Below, in pieces: positions 48,536 to 56,811 of a stretch of 62,960 nucleotides of DNA. Numbering within the stretch: position 1 is the stretch's first letter; every line of letters begins with the position of its first letter. This DNA comes from Micromonospora rosaria. Lineage in GTDB: Bacteria; Actinomycetota; Actinomycetes; Mycobacteriales; Micromonosporaceae. The translations under genes and the position numbers were made by a program. Location: positions 1 through 62,960 of the forward strand of contig NZ_LRQV01000026.1 of the NCBI RefSeq assembly GCF_001567585.1. The letters run 5' to 3'. The notes beneath the pieces were generated by a model that saw only the letters and a list, made by a program, of their open reading frames with translations, did no database searches and had not been told where the DNA came from.

Positions 48536-51217
48536 TCAGGCGGTGGTGAGGGCGAGGTGGAGGCGGCGGGACTCGGTGACCAGCCGGCTCGACCCGCCCC
48601 GGGCGGCGACCTCGGCCAGGCCGGGCACCTCGATCCGGACCCCGGTGGTGGTGGCCGTCTCGGCGGCCAGGGTCAGCAGGTCGGGCAGGCCACGGGCGGG
48701 CTTGACCGAGGCCAGCAGCGCCGGCAGCGCGGCGGCGAGCAGCCGCCACACCGTCAGCGGCGCACCGGCCAGCGCGGCGTCGCGCAGCGGCTCCACCGCC
48801 CGGGACAGCTTCACCCGGTCCTGGACGACCAGTGCGCCCACCTGCCCGCCGGTGCCGACCGGGTCGAACTGCCCGGCCCCGGCCAGGGCGAGCAGGGCGT
48901 CCAGGGTGGCGACCCGGTCGGCGGCGTGCCGGGCCCCGAGACCGTAGGCGACGGCGAGGTCGACGGCCACCCCGCCGGGGCCGGTGCTCTCGGCGAGCAG
49001 TGGCAGGACGGCGGTGGCGTCGCGCTGGTCCACGTCCGCCCCGGAGGCCACCATCGGTAGGGCGTTGGCGGCCACCACGCCCCGGTGCCCCGGCAGCAGG
49101 GACGGCCACAGCTTCTCCCAACCGACGTCGTCCATCGAGGACAGGGTCGGGGTCGGGTCGGCGGTGACCAGCCCGTACCGGTCGTCGTACCCGTTGGGCG
49201 GGCGCACCTCGACCAGGATCCGCTCGCCCAGTTTCTGGTAGTACTCCCGCAGGTACGCGTGGCGGGACTTCTCCTTGACGGGGGCGGAGGTGGCCCGCAT
49301 GACCGGCTGCGGCAGCCCGCCGGAGCGCAGCCAGGCGGCGAGCCGGTCACCGGCCGGGGTGCCCAGCGCGGCGGCCTTGTCGGCGACGGCGTCGTCGGGG
49401 CCGGTGGGCAGGCGCAGCAGGGCCTGGGTGAGATCCCAGTGCCAGGCCGCCCGGTCGCCCCGCGCGGTCAGCCGCTCCAGCAGGGCGAGCGGGTCGAGCT
49501 GACCGTTGGTCGAGGTGGGGGCGGCGAGCAGGCCACCGTGCCCCGGCTCGTTCAGGTGCATCCCGATCTCGGCGAGGCGGGCCCGTAGCAGCCGGTGGAC
49601 CGCCGGCACCCGGGGGTCGGTGGCGACCAGTTCCGGGGTCTTCGGGGCCCGGTCGGTGCGGCGTACGGCGGCGAGCAGCGACTCCCACCGGCTGCGTCGC
49701 CGGGGCTGCTGGTCCGCGCCGGCGGTCCTGAACACGTCGACCACCACCCCGCAGAGGCAGAGCGGGTCGTAGCCGTGCTCGTTGCCCCACGACCAGTGCC
49801 GCCGCTCGATGACCGGGGCCAGGGCGGCGTGCACCCGGGGCGCGTCGGTCGCGGTGAGGCGGACCAGCCCGTCGAGGACCCGGTCCATCGGCACGCCCTG
49901 TGACCGGGTGCCGAGCAGGGCGGCGACCTCCTCGGCCAGCTCGTCCACGTCGGTGATCGGGGCCGGTGCCGGGGCGGCCGGGGTGGGCGCGGGCAGGTCG
50001 TCGCCGCGTGGCTCGGCGACCGCCGGGCCGGGGCCGGCCGCCGCCGGATCGACGCCGTGCCGGGCGGCGAGGGCGCTGGCCCGGTCCCGCAGCTCGACGG
50101 CGGGGTGCTCGGCGGCGACCGCGATCACCTCGGCGATCTCGGCGGCCCGCTCCCGGTACGGCTTGCGGGCCAACCGGTCCAGCCAGGTGAGCTGCGCCTT
50201 CACCAGGGTCTTGTCGGGGCGGAACAGCACCTCCCGGGAGGCGTCGAGGATCGACTCCAGGGCCAGGTCGGGCAGCTCCCGCAGGGCCTTCTGGGCCATC
50301 GTGGCCACCGGGGCCGGGGCGTCGGTGAGCAGGCGCAGGTAGTCGGTGGTGCGGGCGGTGACCTCGGCGGTGGTCGGCTGGAGTTGGTCGAGCAGGATGA
50401 CGAAGGAGCGCAGCGCGGAGGTCTTGTCGCCGCGTAGCAGCCGGCCGAGGCAGCCGTCGATCAGCACCGTCCGGTCGATGACGCCCTCGGCGGCGAGCGT
50501 GGTCAGGGCGTTGAGCAGGCCGTGCCGCTCCCGGTCCTCCCAACTGCGCAGGACGATGTCGAAGCCGAGCTGCGAGCCGAGGCCGTCCACCTCGAACAGC
50601 CGGGGGAGCATGACGGGGAGGAAGGGGTCCTCGCGCAGGCGGGCCGCCAGCAGGGGTCGGCGCCGGCGGCCGTCGTGCCGGTTGTCGGGGAACTGGAGGC
50701 CGCTGACCCAGAGCTGCACGGACCGGTCGTCGGTCGGCGGCGGTGCGCCCTCGTCGCGCAGCACCGTGGCGACGAACCGCCAGTGCTCGATCCAGCTCGA
50801 CTGGTTGAACCGGGCGGCGAGCCGGTGGGCCAGATCGCCCAGCCAGGTGACGCCCCGCTCGGTGGCGGCGGCGCGGACCAGCCCGGCGGCCCGGCTACCG
50901 TCCAGCACGATCGAGCGGCGGGCGAGGATCGTCGCCGCCTGGGCGGCGGTGGGCAGGCAGCCGACCACGAGGACCGCCAGGGCGGTGCCCTTGCCCTGCG
51001 ACCACCAGGTCGACCGGTCCCGTTCCTTGAACCAGGTGGTCAGCTCGGCGGCGATCTCCCGGCGGCGCTCCTCGGGCAGCCCGGCCAGGGCCGGCCCGAT
51101 CAGGTCGGCGGCACCGGTGTCCACCAGGTCGAACAGGTCGCTGGTGCCGCCCCTGGCCAGCTCGTACCGGCGGCGGGCCTCGCTCTTGATGATCCCGGCC
51201 GGCCGGTCGCGACTCAC
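48536..51217 (-). CDS. Large hypothetical protein (DUF6493-like), partner of SWIM protein
   Basis: 893 residues from GTG 51217, sharing GTGA with the SWIM gene stop. It is mostly alpha-helical with HEAT-like Leu/Ala-rich repeats in the N-terminal 400 residues (LDRLARKPYRERAAEIAEVI). A Pro/Ala-rich linker with PTPAAPAPAPI is at about 430, followed by a C-terminal helical half (YYQKLGERILVEVRPPNGYD, AVAYGLGARHAADRVATL). I think it belongs to DUF6493-type proteins found beside SWIM zinc-finger genes in actinobacteria, but I cannot confirm this. No catalytic motif, signal peptide or membrane segment is visible. Function unknown. Tight coupling to the SWIM gene implies a complex. Confidence 0.65.
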   Translation of the reverse strand: MSRDRPAGIIKSEARRRYELARGGTSDLFDLVDTGAADLIGPALAGLPEERRREIAAELTTWFKERDRSTWWSQGKGTALAVLVVGCLPTAAQAATILARRSIVLDGSRAAGLVRAAATERGVTWLGDLAHRLAARFNQSSWIEHWRFVATVLRDEGAPPPTDDRSVQLWVSGLQFPDNRHDGRRRRPLLAARLREDPFLPVMLPRLFEVDGLGSQLGFDIVLRSWEDRERHGLLNALTTLAAEGVIDRTVLIDGCLGRLLRGDKTSALRSFVILLDQLQPTTAEVTARTTDYLRLLTDAPAPVATMAQKALRELPDLALESILDASREVLFRPDKTLVKAQLTWLDRLARKPYRERAAEIAEVIAVAAEHPAVELRDRASALAARHGVDPAAAGPGPAVAEPRGDDLPAPTPAAPAPAPITDVDELAEEVAALLGTRSQGVPMDRVLDGLVRLTATDAPRVHAALAPVIERRHWSWGNEHGYDPLCLCGVVVDVFRTAGADQQPRRRSRWESLLAAVRRTDRAPKTPELVATDPRVPAVHRLLRARLAEIGMHLNEPGHGGLLAAPTSTNGQLDPLALLERLTARGDRAAWHWDLTQALLRLPTGPDDAVADKAAALGTPAGDRLAAWLRSGGLPQPVMRATSAPVKEKSRHAYLREYYQKLGERILVEVRPPNGYDDRYGLVTADPTPTLSSMDDVGWEKLWPSLLPGHRGVVAANALPMVASGADVDQRDATAVLPLLAESTGPGGVAVDLAVAYGLGARHAADRVATLDALLALAGAGQFDPVGTGGQVGALVVQDRVKLSRAVEPLRDAALAGAPLTVWRLLAAALPALLASVKPARGLPDLLTLAAETATTTGVRIEVPGLAEVAARGGSSRLVTESRRLHLALTTA

Positions 51218-52596
51218 ACCCGCTCCTCGGTCTGCTCGGTGACCTCGTCGGTGGTCGACTGCTGGGTGAGCAGCATCCGGGCGGCTAGGGCGTGCCGGCA
51301 CGGCCCCCGCTGCCCCCGGTGCTTGGCCCACCAGGGGCAGGTGCAGGTGAAGCTGTCGTCCGGCAGGTGACGGACCCGGTACGACTGCTCGCCGCTGCGG
51401 ACCGTCGCCGCCGTCGGCGGGCCGTCCGCCGCGTCGTCCAGCGTCACCGCGCCGGCGTCGAGCAGGACCCGGGCCCCGACCAGGCGCGGGTTGTCCCGCT
51501 CGGCGCGACCCGCGTCGTACGGCATCACCCGGTGGAAGTACGCCGCCTCGGAGACGTCGTACCCGACCCGGCCGGCGGTGCCGAGCTGGGCCAGGGCGCC
51601 CCGGACCCGGCCGGCGTCGAGGCCGGCCTCGGCGGCGAGCCGGTCCACGTCGACCGTCGGGTCCCAGGAGAGCAGGGCGGAGACCAGGTCGGCGTCGTCG
51701 ACCACGTCGTCCCCGGCCAGCGAGGTCAGCGCCGCGCCCTCGCCGGAGAAGCCCCGGTACGGCTCGGGGGAGAGGGTCAGGGAGAGCCGCAGCGCCCCGG
51801 TGTCCAGCTCCCAGGTGCTCGGCACCGGGGCGGAGCCGGCCGCCACGGTCGGCCCGTACGCCCGCAGGGTCTTCGCGAAGCGCAGCATCGGGCGCAGCGC
51901 GACCAGCCGGCTCGCCCCGGCCAGGCAGACCGCCCCGGGGACCGGGCGGGAGGTGAGCCGCAGCGTCCGCCCGGCCGGCACCACCCAGAGCACCGCCCGG
52001 TCGTTGCCGGTCGGCAGCCGGCGCAGGAACGCCGCCGCCTCGGTCGCCGGGATCTCCGCGCGGGGCTCGAAGCGGGCGGCCAGCACCTGCACCTCGGCGA
52101 AGCCGCGCAGCCAGCGCACCGGCAGCGGAACCTTCTTCTCCACCACCGGGCCGTCCAGCGTGGAGACGGTGAGGTCGTCGGGGCCGACGGACAGGTGCAG
52201 CGGGTCGAGGCCGCCGACCCGGGCCAGCGCCTCGCGCAGCGGGTTGTTCACGTCGACGTTGGTGGTGCCGTGCTCCACCACGTCACCGTCGAGCCCCTCG
52301 GGCAGGGCGTCCATCCGGGCGTACACACCGCAGCAGCCGGAGAAGGACTCGAACCGGAGCCGGTCCCGGCTGCCGGTGACCACGGGGTCGAGGCTGGCCG
52401 GACTGACCGGCCGGTGGTACCGGGTGCGGGCCACCTCGGCCACGGCCAGCAGGCCGACCGCCGCCGCGTGCGGGGTGGTGAGGAAACCGTCGAAGAAGCG
52501 GGGGTTCGGCGCCGGCCCGCCGCTGGTCTGGAGGGCGAGGCCGTCCCGCGACAGGGCGGAGGACCCCAGGTACCGGTACGTCTGAACTGCGCTCAC
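51214..52596 (-). CDS. SWIM zinc-finger protein
   Basis: 460 residues from GTG 52596. The SWIM motif is near residues 415-435: C-x-C (CTCPWW) followed by GPCRH, i.e. C-x-C-x(n)-C-x-H, predicted to bind DNA, RNA or protein. The N-terminal part has TNVDVNNPLREALARVGGLD and WVVPAGRTLRL, which occur in the SWIM proteins that pair with DUF-type helical partners. A winged-helix-like piece, DVDRLAAEAGLDAGRVRGAL, lies near 320. It starts 33 nt after the RecD2 stop and overlaps the next gene by 4 nt. It may deliver its partner to nucleic acid, which is inference. Confidence 0.85.
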   Translation of the reverse strand: MSAVQTYRYLGSSALSRDGLALQTSGGPAPNPRFFDGFLTTPHAAAVGLLAVAEVARTRYHRPVSPASLDPVVTGSRDRLRFESFSGCCGVYARMDALPEGLDGDVVEHGTTNVDVNNPLREALARVGGLDPLHLSVGPDDLTVSTLDGPVVEKKVPLPVRWLRGFAEVQVLAARFEPRAEIPATEAAAFLRRLPTGNDRAVLWVVPAGRTLRLTSRPVPGAVCLAGASRLVALRPMLRFAKTLRAYGPTVAAGSAPVPSTWELDTGALRLSLTLSPEPYRGFSGEGAALTSLAGDDVVDDADLVSALLSWDPTVDVDRLAAEAGLDAGRVRGALAQLGTAGRVGYDVSEAAYFHRVMPYDAGRAERDNPRLVGARVLLDAGAVTLDDAADGPPTAATVRSGEQSYRVRHLPDDSFTCTCPWWAKHRGQRGPCRHALAARMLLTQQSTTDEVTEQTEERV

Positions 52597-52629
52597 GTCC
52601 GGGAACGCTAGCGGCCCCCACCGACAGAA

Positions 52630-54873
52630 TCAGCGGGCCGAACCGGTGAGCCGGTACGCCAGGGCGGTGTGCCGGCGACCCGCGCCGACGGTCCGGACGG
52701 CGGCGGCCAGGGCACGGCGGGAGCCGACCAGCACGACGAGCTTCTTCGCTCGGGTGACGGCGGTGTAGAGCAGGTTGCGTTGCAGCATCATCCACGCGCT
52801 GGTGGTCAGCGGCACCACCACCGCCGGGTACTCCGAGCCCTGCGAGCGGTGGATGGTCACCGCGTACGCGTGGGCCAGTTCGTCCAGCTCGTCGAAGTCG
52901 TACTCGATGGTCTCGTCCTCGTCGGTGCGGACGGTGAGGGTCTGCTCCTCGGTGGAGAGGGCGACGACCACGCCGACGGTGCCGTTGAAGACCCCGGCCT
53001 GGCCCTTGTCGTAGTTGTTGCGGACCTGGGTGACCTTGTCGCCGACCCGGAACACCCGCCCGCCCAGGCGTCGTTCCGGCTGCCCCTCGCGAGCCGGGGT
53101 GAGCCGCTGCTGGAGCAGGGTGTTGAGCGCGCCGGCCCCGGCCGGGCCCCGGTGCATCGGGGCGAGCACCTGCACGTCGCGGCGCGGGTCCAAACCGAAC
53201 TTCGCCGGGATGCGGGCGCAGGCCACGTCGACGGTGAGCGCGGCGGTCGCCTCGGTGTCGTCGCAGGCGAAGAGGAAGAAGTCGGCCAGCCCGTCGAGCT
53301 TCGGCGAGCGGCCGGCGTTGATCCGGTGCGCGTTGGTGACCACCCCCGACTGCGCGGCCTGCCGGAAGACCTGGGTCAGCCGGACCCGGGGGACGACGTC
53401 GGCGGCGAGCAGGTCGCGCAGCACCTCCCCGGCGCCGACCGAGGGAAGCTGGTCGACGTCGCCGACCAGCAGCAGGTGCGCGCCCGGCGGTACCGCCTTG
53501 ACCAGCTTGTTCGCCAGGACCAGGTCGAGCATGCTCGCCTCGTCGACGACGAGCAGGTCCACGTCGAGCGGGTTGTCCCGGTCGTGGGCGGCATCCCCGC
53601 CGGGGCGCAGTTGCAGCAGCCGGTGCACGGTGGCGGCCGGGTGCCCGGTCAGCTCGGCGAGGCGTTTCGCGGCCCGGCCGGTCGGCGCGGCCAGGGTCAC
53701 CTTGGCCTGCTTCGCGGCGGCCAGCTCCACGATGGAGCGGACGGTGAAGCTCTTGCCGCAGCCGGGGCCGCCGGTCAGCACGGCGACCTTCGAGGTGAGC
53801 GCCAGTCGGACCGCCTGCTCCTGCTCGGGGGCGAGGTCCGCGCCGGTGCGGGCGCGCAGCCAGGCCAGCGCCCGGCCCCAGTCGACGGTGGCGAAGTGCG
53901 GCAGCCGGTCGGCGCGGTGGTCAAGCAGCCGCCGCAGCGACCCGGACAGGGAGAGTTCGGCACGGTGGAAGGGGACCAGGTACACCGCGTCGACCGGTGC
54001 GCCGTCCGCGCCGGTCCGGCCGCCGACGGCGTCGCCGGGCAGCGTCTCGCGGACCACCCCCTCCTCGGCGGCCAGGTCGTCCAGACAGGTGGTGACCAGG
54101 TCCCCGGGTACGTCCAGGATGGTCACCGCGTCCGCGACGAGCTGCGGTACGGGCAGGTAGCAGTGGCCGTCGTCGGTCGCCTCGGAGAGCGTGTACGCCA
54201 GCCCGGCCTTGACCCGTTCCGGGCTGTCGTGCGGGATGCCGACGGCGCGGGCGATGGTGTCGGCGGTCTTGAACCCGATGCCCCACACGTCGGCGGCCAG
54301 CCGGTACGGCTCCTTCGTCACCACGTCGACCGAGGCGTCGCCGTACTGCTTGTAGATCCGGACGGCGAGCGAGGTGGAGACGCCGACGCCCTGGAGGAAG
54401 AGCATCACCTCCTTGATCGCCTGCTGTTCCGCCCAGGCGGCGGTGATCTTCGCGGTGCGTTTCGGGCCGAGGCCGGGGACCTCGACCAGGCGGGCCGGTT
54501 CCTCCTCGATGATCCGCAGGGTGTCCAGCCCGAAGTGCGCCACGATCCGTTCGGCGAAGACCGGCCCGATCCCCTTCACCAGGCCGGAGCCGAGGTACCG
54601 CTGGATGCCCTGGATGGTCGCGGGCAGCACGGTGCTGTACGAGTCCACCTCGAACTGCCGGCCGTACCGTGGGTGCGACGACCAGCGGCCCCGCAGCCGC
54701 AGGCTCTCCCCGGGCTGCGCGCCGAGCAGCGCGCCGACCACGGTCAGCAGGTCACTGCCGCGCTCGGTGGCGACCCGGGCGACCGTGTACCCGGTCTCCT
54801 CGTTGACGTAGGTCAGCCGTTCCAGCACGGCCTCCAGGACGGCCGGGGCGGGGCTCGCGCTCACCCGCCCCAT
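52630..54873 (-). CDS. recD2: RecD2-type ATP-dependent DNA helicase
   Basis: 747 residues. The N-terminal OB-like part is followed by helix-hairpin-helix motifs (GIGPVFAERIVAHFG, VPGLGPKRTAKIT). The SF1B helicase core has Walker A GGPGCGKS (Lys374), VDEASMLD (motif II), GDVDQLPSVGAGEVLRDLL (motif III) and the C-terminal TAVTRAKKLVVLVG (motif VI). RecD2 enzymes unwind DNA 5' to 3' and act in repair without RecBC. Length and order fit RecD2 (about 720-760). It is the first gene of a same-strand run with the SWIM and large unknown genes. Confidence 0.92.
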   Translation of the reverse strand: MGRVSASPAPAVLEAVLERLTYVNEETGYTVARVATERGSDLLTVVGALLGAQPGESLRLRGRWSSHPRYGRQFEVDSYSTVLPATIQGIQRYLGSGLVKGIGPVFAERIVAHFGLDTLRIIEEEPARLVEVPGLGPKRTAKITAAWAEQQAIKEVMLFLQGVGVSTSLAVRIYKQYGDASVDVVTKEPYRLAADVWGIGFKTADTIARAVGIPHDSPERVKAGLAYTLSEATDDGHCYLPVPQLVADAVTILDVPGDLVTTCLDDLAAEEGVVRETLPGDAVGGRTGADGAPVDAVYLVPFHRAELSLSGSLRRLLDHRADRLPHFATVDWGRALAWLRARTGADLAPEQEQAVRLALTSKVAVLTGGPGCGKSFTVRSIVELAAAKQAKVTLAAPTGRAAKRLAELTGHPAATVHRLLQLRPGGDAAHDRDNPLDVDLLVVDEASMLDLVLANKLVKAVPPGAHLLLVGDVDQLPSVGAGEVLRDLLAADVVPRVRLTQVFRQAAQSGVVTNAHRINAGRSPKLDGLADFFLFACDDTEATAALTVDVACARIPAKFGLDPRRDVQVLAPMHRGPAGAGALNTLLQQRLTPAREGQPERRLGGRVFRVGDKVTQVRNNYDKGQAGVFNGTVGVVVALSTEEQTLTVRTDEDETIEYDFDELDELAHAYAVTIHRSQGSEYPAVVVPLTTSAWMMLQRNLLYTAVTRAKKLVVLVGSRRALAAAVRTVGAGRRHTALAYRLTGSAR

Positions 54874-54919
54874 CCTGCCGCCCGGGGCGGGGGCGTCCCG
54901 TCCCGGGTGCCCGGTGGGC

Positions 54920-55315
54920 TCAGCGCACCGGGTCCTGGGTGCCCCGGGGTACCGAGGGGCGGCAGCGGCGGACCCGGTCGGCGGCCATCCGGCCCCCGAC
55001 CGCCAGGCCGTACCGTTCCACGGCGGTCAGCCCGTACGCCCCGCAGGTGGGGGTGAACCGGCAGCGGCCGGGCCAGTGCGGGGAGACCCAGCGGCGGTAC
55101 CCCCGGATGGCGGCCACCCCGGCCCGGTCCAGGGCCGGAGCGCCGGTCCGGGCGGCGGCGACGGAGCCGAGCAGCAGCAGCGAGGAGAAGAGGCCGAAGA
55201 TGTCGCAGCAGTCGCAGCAACCGTCGGGGTTCCTCGACTTCTTGCCCCGGTTGCGGTGGTACCGATCCTGATCGCGCCGGTTCTCCCGGGCCCGCTCCCA
55301 TATTCCACGGAACAT
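54920..55315 (-). CDS. yidD: Membrane protein insertion efficiency factor YidD
   Basis: 131 residues from ATG 55315; upstream ATG 55333 or GTG 55342 are also in frame. The YidD domain has GYRRWVSPHWPGRCRFTPTC followed by GAYGLTAVERYG, with the conserved Cys pair, and an upstream hydrophobic helix LFSSLLLLGSVAAA. Unlike standalone YidD (about 70-90 residues) it carries a basic N-terminal extension and a Cys cluster, CCDCCD, before the helix. YidD assists membrane protein insertion with YidC. It is not next to rnpA/yidC here, so it is an extra or relocated copy. Confidence 0.85.
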   Translation of the reverse strand: MFRGIWERARENRRDQDRYHRNRGKKSRNPDGCCDCCDIFGLFSSLLLLGSVAAARTGAPALDRAGVAAIRGYRRWVSPHWPGRCRFTPTCGAYGLTAVERYGLAVGGRMAADRVRRCRPSVPRGTQDPVR

Positions 55316-55435
55316 GAGCACATGATCAACCATGCCCGCCACCGGTCGCGCGGGTGGTGGTGCCGGCCGGGGCTGAGTGCCCCCGGCTGGGTCCGGCGGA
55401 GGTGGGTTGGGCCGGGACGGGGTCTGCGGGTGGGG

Positions 55436-56002
55436 TCAGGCCGGGACGGGGGCGGGGCCGTGGTCGGCCTCGAACCGTTCCCGGGTGAGGAAGGCGAGCT
55501 GGGCCCGTTTCTCCGCCAGGTCGATCTCCTCGGCGAAGGTGAAGCCGCTGAGCAGCATGCGGCGCAGGGCCAGCCCGTTGCGGACGTCGGGCTCCACCAC
55601 CACCCGGGTCAGGGCGGGGTCGCGCAGCAGGAACCGGACCAGGGCCGGGCCCACGGTGGCGGCGAGTCCCCGGGGGACACCCGGGCCGGGGGAGAGGAGC
55701 AGGTGCATGCCGATGTCCCCGGGGCGGACCTCGTACCGCTCCCCGACCGGGTCGGCGGCCGGCTCGTAGCTCTGGAAGATGCCGACGGGCTCGTCGTCCA
55801 GGCGGATCAACCAGGCATGGTGGGTGGTGAGGCCGTCCAGGAAGGCGTACACCTCCCGGACCTCCTCGACGGTGTAGGCGCCCATCCCCCAGTAGACGTT
55901 GCGGGGTTGGGTGACCCAGGCGTGCAGCAGCTCCGCGTGGGCGGCCGGGTCGACCGGCTCCAGCGTGAGGGTGCCGATGTCGGGGATCTTCTCCAGGTGC
56001 AT
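55436..56002 (-). CDS. Siderophore-type GNAT acetyltransferase (DesH/IucB-like)
   Basis: 188 residues. Same family as the C-terminal part of the fusion at 6877-9486. Shared features by eye: LTLEPVDPAAHAELLHAWVT, a W-G-M stretch, THHAWLIRLDDEPVG, DIGMHLLLSPGPG, and [17 protein letters not shown] at the CoA loop. The standalone copy has no amidase domain. It is divergent from the siderophore-interacting protein with an iron box between, so it is expected to be iron-repressed. It probably acylates a hydroxylamine or amine in siderophore synthesis or modification. The substrate is unknown. Confidence 0.85.
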   Translation of the reverse strand: MHLEKIPDIGTLTLEPVDPAAHAELLHAWVTQPRNVYWGMGAYTVEEVREVYAFLDGLTTHHAWLIRLDDEPVGIFQSYEPAADPVGERYEVRPGDIGMHLLLSPGPGVPRGLAATVGPALVRFLLRDPALTRVVVEPDVRNGLALRRMLLSGFTFAEEIDLAEKRAQLAFLTRERFEADHGPAPVPA

Positions 56003-56054
56003 TGACGGACCTCTTCTCGGGATCGTGTGGGTGCCCCTCCCCAGGACGGCGCAG

Positions 56055-56073
56055 TTAGGTTAACCTAACCTAA
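56055..56073. promoter_or_regulatory. Iron box (DmdR1/IdeR-type operator), second site
   Basis: TTAGGTTAACCTAACCTAA is the reverse complement of the iron box at 9542-9560, a 19-of-19 match. It lies 53 nt upstream of the acetyltransferase (start 56002) and 25 nt upstream of the siderophore-interacting protein (start 56098). It should repress both divergent genes when iron is plentiful. Confidence 0.92.
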
Positions 56074-56097
56074 CTACCGGGGACAGTGGAGGCAGGC

Positions 56098-56811
56098 GTG
56101 AAGCGGAACTGGGAAGCCCTCGTGCTCAAGGCGATGGGGGGCCGGGAATTCCGGTTGACCGTGCTCGACTCCGAGCGGGTCAGCGGGAGCCTGCACCGCC
56201 TGCTGGTCGACGGGGGCGGCCTGCTCGCCGCGGCTGAGGCGCACCCCACCATGTGGATCCGCCTCTGGTTCGACAACGAGGGCCGCTCCCACCAGCGGGC
56301 CTACACCCTGGTCGACCCGGACCCGGCCACCGGCCGGTTCCACCTGGAGTTCGCCCTGCACGAGGGCGTCGCGGCCCGCTGGGCGAGCAGCGCCCGGCCC
56401 GGGGACACCATCGACGCCACCCTCCAGGGCAGCTCCTTCACCCTGCCCGACCCCACCCCCACCCACCTGTACCTGGTCGGGGACTCGGCCAGCCTGCCCG
56501 CCGTCAACAGCCTGCTGGACGCCGCCGGGGACCTGCCCGCCACCATCTGGCTGGAGTACGCGAACGACGACGAGAAGGGACTCCCGCACCGGGCCCGCGC
56601 CGGCCAGGAGGTGATCTGGGTACCCCGCCTCGACGAGGGGCGGCACCTGGTGGAGACCGTCCGGGCCGCCCTGACCAGCCCTGCCGAGGGGGCGTACCAC
56701 TGGGTGGCCTGCGAGGCCGGCACCACCCGGGCGCTGGCGAAGCACCTGCGCAAGGGACTCGGGGTGAACCGCCACCAGGTCTCCGCCCTCGGGTACTGGA
56801 CCGCCAGGTGA
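56098..56811 (+). CDS. Siderophore-interacting flavoprotein (SIP family)
   Basis: 237 residues from GTG 56098, with GGAGG 5 nt upstream, preferred over GTG 56086. The FAD-binding domain has the RAYTLVDPD motif (R-x-Y-T). The C-terminal NAD(P)H-type domain has LVGDSASLPAVNSLLDAAG and ends with YHWVACEAGTTRALAKHLRK and GYWTA. SIP proteins reduce ferric siderophores in the cytoplasm to release Fe2+. The iron box 25 nt upstream supports this. It overlaps the MFS exporter gene by 4 nt. Confidence 0.9.
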   Translation: MKRNWEALVLKAMGGREFRLTVLDSERVSGSLHRLLVDGGGLLAAAEAHPTMWIRLWFDNEGRSHQRAYTLVDPDPATGRFHLEFALHEGVAARWASSARPGDTIDATLQGSSFTLPDPTPTHLYLVGDSASLPAVNSLLDAAGDLPATIWLEYANDDEKGLPHRARAGQEVIWVPRLDEGRHLVETVRAALTSPAEGAYHWVACEAGTTRALAKHLRKGLGVNRHQVSALGYWTAR

